NCBI GenBank assembly: GCA_050084515.1 | Contig: CM114273.1 | Span: forward strand, 33,170,001 to 33,234,000 | DNA length: 64,000 bases | Origin: Blasia pusilla | Taxonomy: Eukaryota > Marchantiophyta > Marchantiopsida > Blasiales | Direction of reading: 5' to 3' | In this document: piece after piece, positions 22,301 to 34,169 of the stretch | Numbering within the stretch: the first letter of the stretch is position 1 | How the letters are laid out: the number at the start of each line of letters is the position of its first letter | The notes under the pieces: generated by a model | Database searches by the model: none | Seen by the model: only the letters and a program-made list of their open reading frames with translations | Told to the model about the DNA's origin: nothing | Position numbers and translations under genes: made by a program

Positions 22301-23128
22301 TCACATGACCCAAGTACTCAACATCCTCATGGAAGAACTTACACTTTCCTGGATGCAAACGAGACCATGAGCTTTCAACCGCTCAAACACAATCTGCAAA
22401 TGTATCTGATGCTCCTCCACCGTGTTACTGAACACCAAGATATCATCAATGTAACACCGAACAAAATCCAACCCTGCTAGGATCTTGTCCATCATTCTCT
22501 GAAACTCGGCAGGTGCATTCTTCAACCCAAAGGGTAAGAATTTCCACTGGTACAAACAATCCTTGCCATGAGAGTTGACATCCCAAAATGTTGTCTTGGC
22601 CTTGTCACTCTCCCGAATCGGCAATTGATGGTATCATGCACGAAGATCCAAAGTACTGAAAATCTTTGCCTGTCCTACCACATCAAAGATCTCCTTAGGT
22701 GTAGGCATGGCATACCTATCGGCCTTGGTTTGCCGATTGATAGGACGATAATCTCCACACATCCGCCTATCTGTGTAGTTGCCATGCATATCCTTTTTAG
22801 CAGGCATGACAGTGGCTGATGCATACTCTCCATGCGACAACTCCACTAATCCAGCCTCCAAAAGGTCCAACGTCCTACTCTGAATCCGGTCCCTCTCCAT
22901 ATCACTATATCGATAGGGACGACGAAAGATTGGCATATCACTTGTCAAATCAATCCGTATACCAGGTCCAACCAAAGCACCCAACTCCTTCATGCTAAAG
23001 GCAAAACAACTCCTATAAGCACGCAGGAACTGTGTCAAGCGTCGTTTCTCACCTCCCGTAAGCTTGGGCCCAAGTAATGGCTCCCAAGTCTCCTCCACTG
23101 GCACACTAGAGGGAGAGGACGATGCCAT
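22301..23128 (-). pseudogene. M reverse transcriptase
   Basis: The first piece (22634-23128) runs from FSMKELGALVGPGIRIDL through MPAKKDMHGNYTDRRMCGDY to PTPKEIFDVVGQAKIFSTL. A stop near 22630 precedes the second piece (22301-22624), with FLPFGLKNAPAEFQRMMDKI and the catalytic CYIDDILVFS. All key gypsy RT blocks are visible. Only an apparent stop and one frame change separate it from an open RT. Confidence 0.88.
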
Positions 23129-23169
23129 GGGCTGCTACGCAACTCCCTCACAAGATGGTACACCCTTAG

Positions 23170-24372
23170 CTACACCATCATTTGAGCAAATAACTCCTCC
23201 ACCAGTTGAGCAACCAACTCCATATGCCCAGCCATTACATCCCATTTATTCCAAGGATGCAAAATACTACTCTCCTCGCCCCCAGCCGATGCCTCTACCG
23301 TCCCGATAGCCATCGAGCTCATCACAAGGGGTAGAAGACCCACAGACATAGTTCGAAGTCGACGCTGCTCGGCCATACCAAGACTCAAAATCCAAGTCAA
23401 ACAATTCAGTTTCATGGCCTGACCCAACACATGATGTTGTGAAGCCTCAGAAATGGAAGCAACCACTGTCACACCAGTAGCAAATCCCATCGCACGCTCT
23501 CTCTCATCAACATTAGGCTCCACCAACTGTCGTACATAAGAATCCCATACAAGCCCGGGACCACCTTCCCTGTAGGCATGTGACGAGAGAAAACTCACAA
23601 ATGTGGGTAGTGCCATCCTAGGCTGGTCCACATGGTTCACCACTGCCATGGGTGATCGATCAATAACCCTCACCATGTGAGAAAGTCGCCCAGTATCCAA
23701 GATACTATCCACTGTAAGGCAAGGATCCCGCTGCACTACATCATATGCTCGACGTAGAACCTCCCTAGGCAACAAGTTTGTCCACCACAAGCGTGGACAA
23801 TGTGCACGCGAGCCAACTTGCGCTGCATCCAACAACACCGCTGGTCCAATCCAAATCCACAGGACCAACCCTCTCAAGGTTCTGGGCCCCCAAGAATGCA
23901 ATGTGTGACGGCAAAGCACGCTGGTACCCACGAATAGCTGATGGCGGCAACAACTCGAGATATCTCCGCATCAACTGACCAATATGTCGGGATGAGACTC
24001 TCTGGGCTGTCTCAGGAATACCACAGGAATACCGGCCTGCAACACTGCAGCCAAACCAATGCTAATCCCACCAAAGAGATCTAACACACAAATGCCCTCC
24101 GGCGGATACTGCCATACAATGGGTGTAGTATCCAAAGGGGACAACCCAACTGGACCAGAAGTAGGAGTCCGCCGTGGGGCCTCCTCTTCCTCGTGAGGTA
24201 TAACAGCATCACACCAAGCCTCATGCACTAGGCGATCAGCCTCTTGCCATAGTCCACCGCCTGAACTCCAAAGTGGCACATCCAACAATGAGGATGCCAC
24301 TGCTGCAAAACTAGGGACCTCCTCTACCTCCTCATGCACAGGAGAATCCATAACAGAAAGATTACCCTCCAA
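23170..24372 (-). pseudogene. M C5-cytosine methyltransferase lacking its catalytic loop
   Basis: The N-terminal piece (23971-24372) has motif I, GICVLDLFGGISIGLAAVL. The C-terminal piece (23170-23931) has VLLDAAQVGSRAH with WWTNL (motif VIII region), ERAMGFATGVT and HHVLGQAMKLNCL (motifs IX-X region). Between them LERVGPVDL jumps straight to the motif VIII segment near 23865. Relative to E1 about 210 bases are gone, including the Pro-Cys-Gln catalytic site (motif IV) and the ENV site (motif VI). The fold would be incomplete and it cannot methylate. Confidence 0.88.
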
Positions 24373-24378
24373 AAAGTG

Positions 24379-25167
24379 TCATGGCCAAGTGACTACTCCA
24401 CTAAAACCAGGCACAGATGCTAACACCGTTGAGGAAGACCCTCCTGGTCGAGCCCCATAAATAAATCTCACAGGAATCTGGCTCATACGTGCATCCCCGG
24501 ACTGCCAACCAGTCCAGTAGTCCATCTGAAAACCCATAGGATACAATACTGCTCCTCCAACTAGTACATCATACGACTCAGCTGATGTGACCACTGTAGG
24601 TACTCCCAACCGGGAGCTATCAGTCGCATGATTTGGTCTCAACTGTACAAAAAACTTCTCCCGTGTCATGAATTGAGACCTATCATTGGCTCCTCCAAGT
24701 GATGTTTGAATCTGGAATGGGCAATGCTCAAGCTCTGACCTCCGAATACCCAAACCAATACATGCCGCCTTTCCCAACATCAAAGGTTGGGCACCAAAGT
24801 CTAACAAGACTCTATCTGGTCTATACATATGTCCTGTAGGACTCACCAATCCGAATATCCCACTCCAGTTGTCCAACATACATACAGCAGGTGTAAGCCT
24901 CTCACAATCAATGGTTGGCCGGGCTAGTAAAGCATCCATCTTCGCCGCTGCTGCCTGCCAAGTAGCACTGGTACTCAATGCTACACCTGACATAGAGGGT
25001 CGCTCCACCGCAACACCCTCATCCACCTCAGCACGTGTAGCAATAACACCCCCACGTTCACACAACGTGGCTGCTAGCTGAAATACAGGAGCTAAGTCAA
25101 CTCCTAAAGCCATTAGCTCCGTGGCCGAAAAAAATGGGGATCCCAACACTGAAGTTGCCATCCGCAA
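24379..25167 (-). CDS. M protease region, open
   Basis: This open segment of 262 codons corresponds to the linker plus the aspartic protease of E1 and E2. The active-site region reads RVLLDFGAQPLMLGKA: the usual DSG/DTG triad appears as DFG, so the Ser is replaced by Phe. The flap-to-C-terminal part (SLGGANDRSQFMTRE and SYDVLVGGAVLYPMGFQMDYW) is present and conserved with E2. It is probably part of a polyprotein and not a separate gene, so the Met at 25167 need not be a start. The DFG change would be expected to weaken catalysis. Confidence 0.7.
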   Translation of the reverse strand: MRMATSVLGSPFFSATELMALGVDLAPVFQLAATLCERGGVIATRAEVDEGVAVERPSMSGVALSTSATWQAAAAKMDALLARPTIDCERLTPAVCMLDNWSGIFGLVSPTGHMYRPDRVLLDFGAQPLMLGKAACIGLGIRRSELEHCPFQIQTSLGGANDRSQFMTREKFFVQLRPNHATDSSRLGVPTVVTSAESYDVLVGGAVLYPMGFQMDYWTGWQSGDARMSQIPVRFIYGARPGGSSSTVLASVPGFSGVVTWP

Positions 25168-25196
25168 TATTGCACTGGATGTTGCATCCGTGTCTA

Positions 25197-25769
25197 CTAC
25201 ACGCGATGTAGATGCCTAGTCCCCACAGTCGGCTCAATAGGCTGCATAGGAACCATGGATGGAGTCCTAAGCACCTCAGACAACAAGAATGACTGGGGAA
25301 GCCTAGCCTGCCTCCTAGCCTCACCCCTATGTGGGTCCAACTCCACAGTAGCACCACGTGGCTCTGACGCTCGAGTGGTTCCTCTCGTAACTGCAGTTGA
25401 TGCCTCAACCTGTGCTACACTTGCCGTATAAGAGAGATCATCCCCTCCATAAGAGGTGAAAGCCCTTGCTCCCGAACCTGATCTATGCTGGATACCAACC
25501 ATAATAGCCAACTTCTGCTCCAACTGCTCAATCGTGGCAGCCATAGCTGCCTCTGTCGTAGTGGTAGGGATGGCCGCCGTAGGCTCTCCAACGACTGGTC
25601 CACCTCTACCACCTCTACCACCCCTACCAGCTCGGCCTCTCGGAGCTACTCCACCACAGCCACGGTCTGATCTCAACTTTGGATGAAGATCAAAGCAACG
25701 CTCTCGAGGATGACCTGGTCTCCCGCAATGATCACACTGAGTTGGGGCCGACTGAGGCCCATCCTCCAA
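25197..25769 (-). pseudogene. M nucleocapsid zinc knuckle and basic linker
   Basis: One intact CCHC knuckle (CDHCGRPGHPRERC) is followed by an Arg/Gly-rich patch, a helical segment (MAATIEQLEQKLAIM) and the linker shared with E1. An upstream first knuckle (TCGDDHVRKFC, about 25800) has an in-frame stop just before it. It follows Gag and precedes the protease, as in gypsy polyproteins. Confidence 0.75.
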
Positions 25770-25901
25770 AATCTGTCTCCCATCCTCTTGGGGACAAAAC
25801 TTCCTAACATGATCATCTCCACATGTCTAACATGATTGTCCTTGCTGCGGGGCAGCAAATGAAGGCAATGGTCTCTTCGCAAGTGTCCCTCTAGGACCTG
25901 A

Positions 25902-26945
25902 CTAAGGTCGTGTGTACCCCCCACGACTCCCACTACTACTACCACCACCACTACTACGAGATTGTGAGGTGGGCTGTTCAACACGAGAAGTAGTAGTTGT
26001 ATCCCTAGTGAATGCGGATGTCACCACTCTCTCCTTCACCATGTTAAGCTCAATCTTCTCAGATAGAGCAAACACATGGGTCAATGTGGGTGAATCATCA
26101 CTCATAAGAGTAGCATCACATACCCTACGGCGCAACTCTATGTCCAAGATCCCATACCAAAACTGGACTACCTGAGCCTCAGTCACATCCTGGGTAATTG
26201 AAATCAAGCGTCGCATACGAGTGTATGCCTCACGAAGACTCTCACCAGTCTTTCGCTCAAATTCCTGAAGACTCCTCAACTTCTCTGTCTTCACTCCTTG
26301 ATAATTCTTCTTCAACCTCTTGAAGAACTCTACAACCGGGCTGAACGATGGTGGGGCACTAGTACCTCCACTAGTATCCCCACTGGTACCTCCATGGGTA
26401 CCTCCACTGGTACCCCCACTCCGGCTCGTACCACTCAACCTCGGGCTGGCTGGCATAGTAGGAGCAATACTACCATGGGTGATAGACACATAGCCAAGAG
26501 ACCAATATTTTCTCCATGCCTCAATCTCAACAACATGGTCCTTCCTAAACTCATGGTAATCATCCATGGGTGGTCCCTCCAAGTGCTGAAACAACCCCTT
26601 CCAAGCCAAGAAGGGTGTAAACAACGTGGCATTCCGCAACATATGCATATCACACCACGTATCAAACTCCTGCATGAAGTCCTCCAACTCAATGGTGCCC
26701 ACTGCACCCGAGTATTGTCGTGGGTCCTTCATGGCCCCATATATTCCGTCCATGTCCCAAATTAATGGAGCTGTAACACTCGATAATAACGTAGAAGACT
26801 CGGTGTTTGGAACATCCTCGTCCTCCTCTTCATCAACCGTCGGAAGTGGAAAAGGTAGCCGATACCTCAATCCACTCCATGTTAAACCACCACGGTCCGC
26901 ACCACGGTCCCCAACCAGACCACCAGACAGCTCCGTGATGGCCAA
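25902..26945 (-). CDS. M Gag, intact N-terminal ORF
   Basis: This 347-codon frame from ATG at 26945 is the best-preserved Gag in the window. After an acidic N-terminus (DEEEDEDVPN) comes the capsid-like core: GAVGTIELEDFMQEFDTW, FQHLEGPPMDDYHEF, FFKRLKKNYQGVKTEKLRSL and GESLREAYTRMRRLI. A low-complexity Gly/Thr/Ser stretch follows MPASPRLSG, and the C-terminus is Ser/Gly/Arg-rich. E1 and E2 carry the same core in broken form. Gag forms the particle that packages element RNA. The start is chosen because it is the first ATG after the long leader. A frame break precedes the zinc knuckle. Confidence 0.85.
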   Translation of the reverse strand: MAITELSGGLVGDRGADRGGLTWSGLRYRLPFPLPTVDEEEDEDVPNTESSTLLSSVTAPLIWDMDGIYGAMKDPRQYSGAVGTIELEDFMQEFDTWCDMHMLRNATLFTPFLAWKGLFQHLEGPPMDDYHEFRKDHVVEIEAWRKYWSLGYVSITHGSIAPTMPASPRLSGTSRSGGTSGGTHGGTSGDTSGGTSAPPSFSPVVEFFKRLKKNYQGVKTEKLRSLQEFERKTGESLREAYTRMRRLISITQDVTEAQVVQFWYGILDIELRRRVCDATLMSDDSPTLTHVFALSEKIELNMVKERVVTSAFTRDTTTTSRVEQPTSQSRSSGGGSSSGSRGGYTRP

Positions 26946-26989
26946 CGCCGATGCTGCACCACCACCAAATTACCACCACTAAGTAACCA

Positions 26990-28480
26990 AGTGACGTCGA
27001 TGTCGCTGTACTATTCTAGCTCTACTAGCTATGGGTGTAGGCAACCTAACCTGTCATCACCACAAGAAGCCTCCCATGGTCTATTGGTCATCACTCCAGC
27101 CTCACTACCGATAGCACACAAGAGTAACACTACACTGGAAATCAGCGTCAACCCTAACAATGGGCGCGCAAGCAAGAAGCAACGATGGAGGAGATCCAAA
27201 CACAAGAAGTCCAACGACAACCCTCCAATCACAAATGGAAATCAAGGTAATACAATCCTTGGGCATGAGGAAATTTTTGCAGGATTCGTGATTTGAGTGT
27301 TGCATAATTGGTCATCCATCTTTGGGCTATTCTGCCTGGAAGACGCTTAATTGCTGAGTTCTTAACTATGCCAGTGTACACACTGGTGTAGCTCATTTGG
27401 TGCTGTTCAGAGAGGTGTTAGGTGCTTTATGCATCTCAGGTTTTTGGTTGATAGACCTCTAGCACATAGTACGGTGTAGCCTCTCCATGCAGATGATATT
27501 TTCAGGTGCTGCGAGTCCGACTAGCACGTCATCGACCCGTGGCGGAGTAGCTATTGCGTTAGAATTGTGTGGTGGGTTTTGTGGATTCAAGGGGCGCCAC
27601 ATTTGGTGGATTGTCTTACCTTGATTTCCATTTGCGCCTCCTTACTCCGCCTCTCACGCCCACTCGCCCCGAGCTACCACGAGTTGCCTCGAAGCCTCAA
27701 AACGCCGAGAAATGCTCGAGACACGCCCCTATCGCCACGCTTCGCCATGCTTCACTATGGAGAGAGGCCCAACCAAGGCGCCTCCAACGGGATAGGCGTC
27801 TCCAACAATGAACGAGTCACCAACCAACCAGCCCCTCCGATCTGCTGTCCACCATAGCTAGACCTTGAGCTACTCCGCAAAATTTTGATCAAAAATTACT
27901 CCACAAATCCTCGACCAAAATTGAATCTGTTTCAACCAGAATTCAATTGACCACCATAGCTATCTCTCCACAAAAAATAAGCTACAACCGAGCTCTGTAC
28001 TCTGAGCTAAAAATCAGACAAACTTGATGTCCATACACCTCCAGAATCGCAAATCCGACAACGCTTCCGGCCAGATTCATGCACGCAGAAATCCGCAATG
28101 CTCCACACACTCAAGCAGATAGCTTCACATGAGATCAAAATACAAGTAGCAACAGGAATCTCTCACCCGATGTGGATGAACTTCAACAGAGCTTCCGCAC
28201 TCCAAGCTCTCCACATCAGAAAACCGTCGAACACGAACCGTAATCTTCAATCCTTGATAACTTCCAACTCCCTTGACGAAATCCGGCGATCTAAAGCGCG
28301 TTGGAAAGCTCTCAGCAAGGCACTTTGTTGCCAACCAAACACACAACAGATTCCCAACTCCAACATAGGCCACAAGCCATGAACATCCATGGCTGAATAC
28401 ACAATCAGCCCTAACCAGATCCTACTGATCCACGATCGAAGCTACCATCAATCTACTCTAGTTCTTTGAGTGAAATCCGT
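26990..28480 (-). other. M leader region
   Basis: About 1.5 kb lies between A1 and Gag with no coding motif. Sequence just inside A1 (sense ACGGATTTCACTCAAAG) does not match a tRNA 3' end, so no ordinary primer-binding site is visible. Confidence 0.6.
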
Positions 28481-28837
28481 GAAAGATCTATTGTCATAAA
28501 ACACATATAGAATCACATATAATTGAGCCAAACCCACTCCACGATGGGAGAATCTAGGTCAAAGCTTGCGGGAACCACCATAGCCAAGAGCTCTACTCAC
28601 AACCAAGGCTAACTCCTTACGCAATAGACTCAACTCAAAGAACTAACTGTTCTTTGAGTGCACTCCACACTATATCCTCCAATTTAGAGCGGGCCCTACT
28701 GGAAAAGTCACCCTCAACGGAGTAACCCCCAACCCTATGTATGAAACCGCATCTCTACCTAGACACTATGGCCCTACATAAGATATGGCCTCTACTAGCA
28801 CACTATAATCTACGACATAATCCGTATGGTCATGACA
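28481..28837 (-). repeat. M terminal repeat A1
   Basis: This 357-bp segment corresponds to A2 (19395-19752). Its outer end, TGTCATGACC in sense, abuts the AAGT duplication at 28838-28841. It contains a small palindrome (CAAAGAACTAACTGTTCTTTG region) also found in A2. No B copy adjoins it. Confidence 0.85.
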
Positions 28838-30220
28838 AAGTTTTTATTGGAATGTTCAATTCAAAATATTTTTTGATGCTCTCATAGATTGTAAAGTTGT
28901 GCACGCTGGTTGTGCAACAAACAATGCATAATTTGGAGTGGCAAGAAAAAAAGTTATGGTCAATGTTGCAAAACTGCCATTGCTAGGCTATTTTTAGGAT
29001 TAAATTGTTCAAATCCTAGACCAACCGCCGTGCCGATGGCGGCGTCGCCGTCATAATCACCGTCAACGGTCAACCATCTCCGTTGACGGTCAATTGTCAC
29101 CATCAATGGCCAATTGTCACCATCAATGGTCAACTGTCACCGTCAATGGTCAACTGTCACCGTTAATGGTCAACCGTCAGCGTCCACCGTTTATTGTCGC
29201 CCGCTGCTCAGAGCAACGTTCGGCCGTTGTCCACCCTTTGGTTGCCATTGCCACCATTACGGAGTGGAGGGTCTTCCACAACCACCATTGATTCCCTGAC
29301 TTGCGTCGCCATCACATACTTTAGTTTGGCCGCCACCGTCATCATAGTTTTGTCATCAACTAGTGATGGAAATAGATCTCGAGTTATGATGTTTGAGTTT
29401 TTATTTCATGCTGCTATGTTATGATTGGTAGCTGCTCGACGACGATCGAGTATGGTGTTGTGACGCCCATAGCCGGAACGCGCTGCCGATTGCCGTACCA
29501 CACCGTCTCGATCGCGGAGCCGCTCCTTCACTAAGGAGCAAAGTGTGTGAATTGCTGATTAAGGAGGATATGCAGCCGAGTGCCGCACCCCATTTCCGAG
29601 TGCTATACCGTTCGTAGTTGTTCCGTGCCGCTATTGCCGCACCAGACCGGTGGACCTGCACCGCACATCGAGGAGGTTTGAGCAGTGTCAATACGAGAGG
29701 AGTACAACTTGCTGATTGGAGGAGTTGTCTTCATGACCAAGTTGGGGTCGAGATTTGTAGTTGCCAAGGAGCGACATCGACATTATTGTCAGGTTACCCA
29801 TTCTGATCTCTTACCCTGTACGTGTGAGGGATTTCTGGATATTGGGAAGTTATTTGGGATATTGGGTTTCGTGCTGATGCTGAGAGCATCGATGATGTAT
29901 GGATTTAGGGGACATAGACCTATATGGGATGTCCAGAGTTGAGGATGGTTTGTCGATGAGATGATAGATTAGTTGATTTGCCGCACAACACACGTCTCAA
30001 TGAGAGAGTGTAGATTGAGTGTTGCATGTTTAGTTTGAGTGATTGAGGGATTACTCGCGAGATTGAGAGTGATCGTGTGAGAGGGGCACGAGGGCCATCA
30101 TGGCGTCCTTTGGGGATTTTGAGAGGCAAGGCAATGGACTTGAGAGTAGCTCTAGAGGGTTTACCCAGACTGGTGCAAGGTTTTGAGGGTCTCCACGTGA
30201 GAGACCACCTCAATCTCCTT
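28838..30220 (+). other. E2 leader, right part, with tandem repeats at 29050-29200
   Basis: This resumes the E2 leader after M, matching E1 4809-6230. At 29050-29200 units of about 19-20 bp (like TCACCGTCAATGGTCAACTG) repeat in tandem, equivalent to the E1 array at 5014-5160. No ORF is supported. Confidence 0.75.
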
Positions 30221-30222
30221 CT

Positions 30223-31335
30223 GTGTTGTCTTTAGATAAGGGGGAGCATGTAGAGGATTGTTTTAGTGATCCACCGTACACACTAAGTGGTCCTACCAGT
30301 TGGGCGTACGAGATGGATGACCGGGGTAGAGGATTGCATAGGTTTTTGGGTGCTGTAGGCACCATAGAGCTACACGACTTCATTGCAGAGTTTAGGAGTT
30401 GGTGTGACTCATAGCGGGCTAGGAACTCTAGAGAGTTCAACCGGTTACAACATGGAATGGTATGTTCCAGCATTTAGAGGGGGCGCCCATGGACGATTAC
30501 TATGAGTTCTCTCACAGATATGCCTAGGAGATTGAGGCATGGCGACTCTAGTATGACCCACACTATGTGTCATGGACGGAGCCGTTTCCAAATGAGGAGG
30601 AGGAGGAGTCACGAGAGGCTACTTCCTCTTGCACTAGTGATGTTTTAGGAGGGGTCACTCACACTGGAGCAATTGCACCGTCTAGTTGGGTTCGTCCCAG
30701 GTTCAACCACGTGGTTGATTTCTTCGCTGAGTTGAGGGCAAGCTACTGAGGGGTACGGACGGAGATGTTGTGGAGCATCCACGACTTCTAGAGGCGCCTG
30801 GGTGAGAGTTTGCGTGAGGCTTACACTCGCTTGCGCCGGTTGATCAACGACACTCAAGGGGTGGTGCAGGCTATCCAATCATGGTACGCGATGTTGGATC
30901 GGACCCTTCGGACACATGTGCGGGAGGGGGTGCTGCTTATGAACACCTATCCTACGTTGAGAGATGTTTTTAGGATTGTCGAGAACATTGAGCACAACAT
31001 GGCGGAGGAGAGCGTAGCCACCATGGGTTCTGGCCGAGAGCAATCACGATTGTCTGTACCATGAGTGCACCAACGTGGACTCCGTGATAGGTCGACTGCG
31101 GCACCACGAGCTCAGGGTGGATATCGGGAGGCCGTGCCACAGAGACCTACGTCTTCATATGCGGCTCAGAAGCAGCCGCCTATGGTTACTTGTTGGTCAT
31201 GTGGTGGAGCCCATCATCAACGCGATTGTATTTGTCAGGGTCATGGACGTGTGCCTCAACATGGCGAAGGAGATGGTGCTGCACCAAGAGGTTATCAGTA
31301 TGACTATTGTCAGAGGTATGGTCACACATGCGCCA
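30223..31335 (+). pseudogene. E2 Gag and zinc knuckles, cut by the chromovirus
   Basis: Gag pieces match E1 and M: GAVGTIELHDFIAEF (about 30350), FFAELRASY, REAYTRLRRLI (30810) and LRDVFRIVENIEHNMAEES. The first knuckle, CWSCGGAHHQRDC, is at about 31190. The second begins YDYCQRYGHTCA and is cut at 31335 by the chromovirus. Multiple stops occur. The frame would resume after 38667. Confidence 0.8.
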
Positions 31336-32346
31336 TGTCGCGACCCTCATAACCAAACAACACCAAATACGCGCCAAGCGAAACATCAGAACTCAAAGGA
31401 ACTCACGCCGCGAGGTTTGCGCTTTGGAGAGGCGTTTGGTAGAGTCTCTTGGAAAAGTCTAAGAGACGAAACGCGGAATAGAGTTGTGCGTTTCATGCGT
31501 TAGTGGTCGCGACCAGGAAACCTAGACCAAACGCGAGCCGAGACTTGAGATGAGTTGAGTCTTGGAGGTTGGTTGCCAAAGAGGTGAGAACCAGTTTGGA
31601 ACATGACTAGCGTTTGGGAGAATCTGACTGTGTTTAGGACCATAACGTTGAGCTCCGATATGCGTTCGGGACAAATAAGGGCGCGTTGGAAAGCTGATCT
31701 TGAGACGCTTCCAACGCACCAAAGATCTCAGCAAACGCATAAGTACAGGCTGAGATATTGGCCGAAAACGATTCAGAGAGCAATCGGGTTGAGGGCCAGT
31801 TGAGGGGCCCGGGTGTCTTTCCTAAATGTAGGGGGCCCCGGAGATCCCCAGAAGTACTAGTAAGGGAGTACCTTCTCTGAGATGTCTCGGGAAACGAAAC
31901 CCCACTTTGGGCGCCAAACGGCGTTTGAGGCACGGATGAAACGGGAGTTTGCGCGAAACCCGAAACCCAAACCTGATCAAGGGAGTGGACTTTATGCGCC
32001 ACACTTGGATTCCAACCCGAGATTCGCCATGCGAGTCTTGGTGAGAACTCATTGGATGTTCATCGGACAGTTGGAACCGCTAGCGCGAAACGCCGTTTCA
32101 GTTCTGAACCGACGAGAAAGTCATCCCAAGTCTTTGAGACTTGCCCGTGTTGGAAACCGCGAAACTAGGAAGGTTGAGCTTGAAGAGAGAGTCCGAGACG
32201 AGAACTCGGAAAGTAATCCCGCTGATTGATCCAAGACCCGACTAACCGAAGTGCGTGTTTGGATGCAGATCGGCGTTGAGAGCATGACCCTCGAACGACG
32301 CTTCGCAACAAACAAGATTAACGTTCAGGAGAGTAGGCGCACGACA
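31336..32346 (+). repeat. Chromovirus 5' LTR
   Basis: It runs from TGTCGCGACC to CGCACGACA and pairs with 37641-38662. The first 460 bp differ from the 3' LTR by only about two substitutions. The second half differs by many one- or two-base indels. Confidence 0.92.
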
Positions 32347-32348
32347 CG

Positions 32349-32359
32349 TGGTATCGAGC
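32349..32359 (+). other. Primer-binding site, initiator-tRNA-Met-like
   Basis: TGGTATCGAGC two bases after the LTR resembles the common plant TGGTATCAGAGC site complementary to the tRNA-Met 3' end, with one base missing. Confidence 0.75.
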
Positions 32360-32559
32360 AATTCCTTGATGAGCGTGAACTTGGGGTCGTTGAAGATCTG
32401 GACGTTTGGGGAGAACTCAAGGTAGCCGGAGACCGCGACGCGAGGAGGAACGCAAGAGGCGAGGAGGAGATCTGAGAAAAGGCGACGACTCGCAAATGGC
32501 GACCAAGGGCGAAGAACCGAGAAACCGCGAGTCAAAGCAAAAAGCCAAGAGACGAATCA

Positions 32560-33319
32560 ATGACGGACCGAGAGCCGGAGGTGGAATTTGCGACTCGAAG
32601 TGCGAGTCGGACATGAGGATGTTCCAACCGAAAATCTTTCCGGGACCTTCGGGTCCAAACTTACACGATCCGGCCTTTTATACCCAAATGATGGGATTGA
32701 TGAAGGTGATGGCGGACCAGATGGCTGAATAGAGCAAGGTGATCTCGGAATTCAAGTCAAATGGAGCCTCTAGTTCTGGCAAGAAGCTTTGTAAGACTAA
32801 TTTGCCAACGCCATTCACAAGAATGGGGCGTTCTCGGAAAGTGAGCGAGTTTCTAACGGAACTCGAACTCTATTCAAGCGCAAAAAAGCGACATTTAACA
32901 AGACAAGGTGATTTATGAGCGGTCACGTTTCAAGGATCACGCTCTCCATTGGTGGACGGCTCACCGGAAAGAACATCTAGGTCGTGGGAAAAGCGTTGAG
33001 TTGGGAAGATTTCAAGGAGTTGATTGGGAACCGATTCACTCCGGAATATCAGGAGTATCGCGATGGCATGGAGGTGGTGAGGTTGCGCCAGAGTGGATCA
33101 CTTGGCGCTTATGTAGAGTTTAGTGCGCTCATGAGTGCACTTTCCACGGATGAACATACTAAAAAGGTGATCTTCCTAAGTGGGCTCAAACCGAGTGCCG
33201 AGAAGGCTCTCTTTCGTATGCCTCACATCCCAGAGACGTGCGCGGACCTCTTGAGACTAGCCGAGCGGATTGGGGCGATGAAGTCAACACCAAACCCTTT
33301 GAGACAAAAAGTTTTCTAA
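32560..33319 (+). pseudogene. Chromovirus Gag
   Basis: Gag-type pieces are KDHALHWWTAHRKEH-like near 32930, then SWEDFKELIGNRFTPEY, MEVVRLRQSGSLGAYVEF and HIPETCADLLRLAERIG in one frame (32984-33319). This is the retrotransposon Gag core that precedes the knuckle. Frame breaks occur before 32984 and at about 33300. Confidence 0.8.
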
Positions 33320-34011
33320 GTTCTGAGAAGAATAATGGGACATCCAAGAGGGTTTGGAATGGGGGTGAGCGCGACCACGGAGGGTCTCGCCCCACAGGCG
33401 CAAACGAGTGGAACTCAACGCCGAAGCCGAAGGGGCCGCCGTTTACGAAGTCAACGAATGCCAAAGTGATTTGTTATAATTGTGGCGAACCCGGGCATAT
33501 GGCTAAGGAATGTAAGAGGCCCAAGTTTAGTAAACCGAGTATGATTGCGTTTGCCGCTAAGCATTTATCGGAGGGAGATCTAGATACATCTCTACAGGTC
33601 ACCAAGAGGACGCCCAATTTGGTTTACCTAGGATCCAAGATCGCTAATCGCGATGTGATGTTGCTCGTTGATACAGGTGCTTCGCACTCATTCTTGAGTC
33701 CGAGAATTGTAAAAACGTTGGGATTTCCAACCACCAAAGCGGATGAACCCATTAGGGTAGGATTCGCGGGAGGAAAATCCCACCAGACATCAGATCTGGT
33801 TTTAGGGCTAGTTGTGAGATGCGGAGTATTTGAGTTGAAGGAGAATTTTCAGATTTATAGATGGACGGTATCGACGAGTCTTGGGGAACACGTTCTTGGA
33901 TCGTATGAGGTGGAACTAAGGCGGAGACCTTTGAGGTTAAGCGTCTTGGTTAACGGCAAACGGACAGACGTCGATTGGTTCGTGAGGTGCCTAGAAAGAC
34001 GGAGTTGGTGA
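33320..34011 (+). pseudogene. Chromovirus CCHC knuckle and aspartic protease
   Basis: One frame (open from 33238) holds the zinc knuckle CYNCGEPGHMAKEC at about 33475 and then a retropepsin domain. The protease active site is MLLVDTGASHSFLSPRI (about 33660-33710) and shows the canonical Asp-Thr-Gly-Ala. The frame ends at 34011 through a frameshift before RT. Confidence 0.88.
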
Positions 34012-34169
34012 ACGCCATCACGAGGACGAGTTTGGCGAGTTAGAGGAAGGATTCCTTTGCTTGATGAGACGAGTAGAGGATGATGCAAGCGCAAGATGCA
34101 GAGATCAGAACTCAGCTTCAAGGAGATCCCTGAAACACTCAAGAGAGTTGTGAAAGAATTTGAAGATGT

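Larger units (their letters stand above)
19266..28837 (-). mobile_element. M: diverged methyltransferase-bearing retroelement nested in E2
   Basis: M is 9.57 kb on the minus strand, flanked by AAGT at 19262-19265 and 28838-28841. The empty-site equivalent in E1 (about 4800-4812) has a single CAGT, which confirms the boundaries. Domain order in sense is A1, leader, Gag, knuckle, protease, methyltransferase, RT, RNase H, integrase, PHD, polypurine tract, B1-A2-B2. Its protein segments are longer and better preserved than those of E1 or E2. Its A and B sequences are largely different in sequence, so it is a separate family with the same architecture. Confidence 0.9.
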
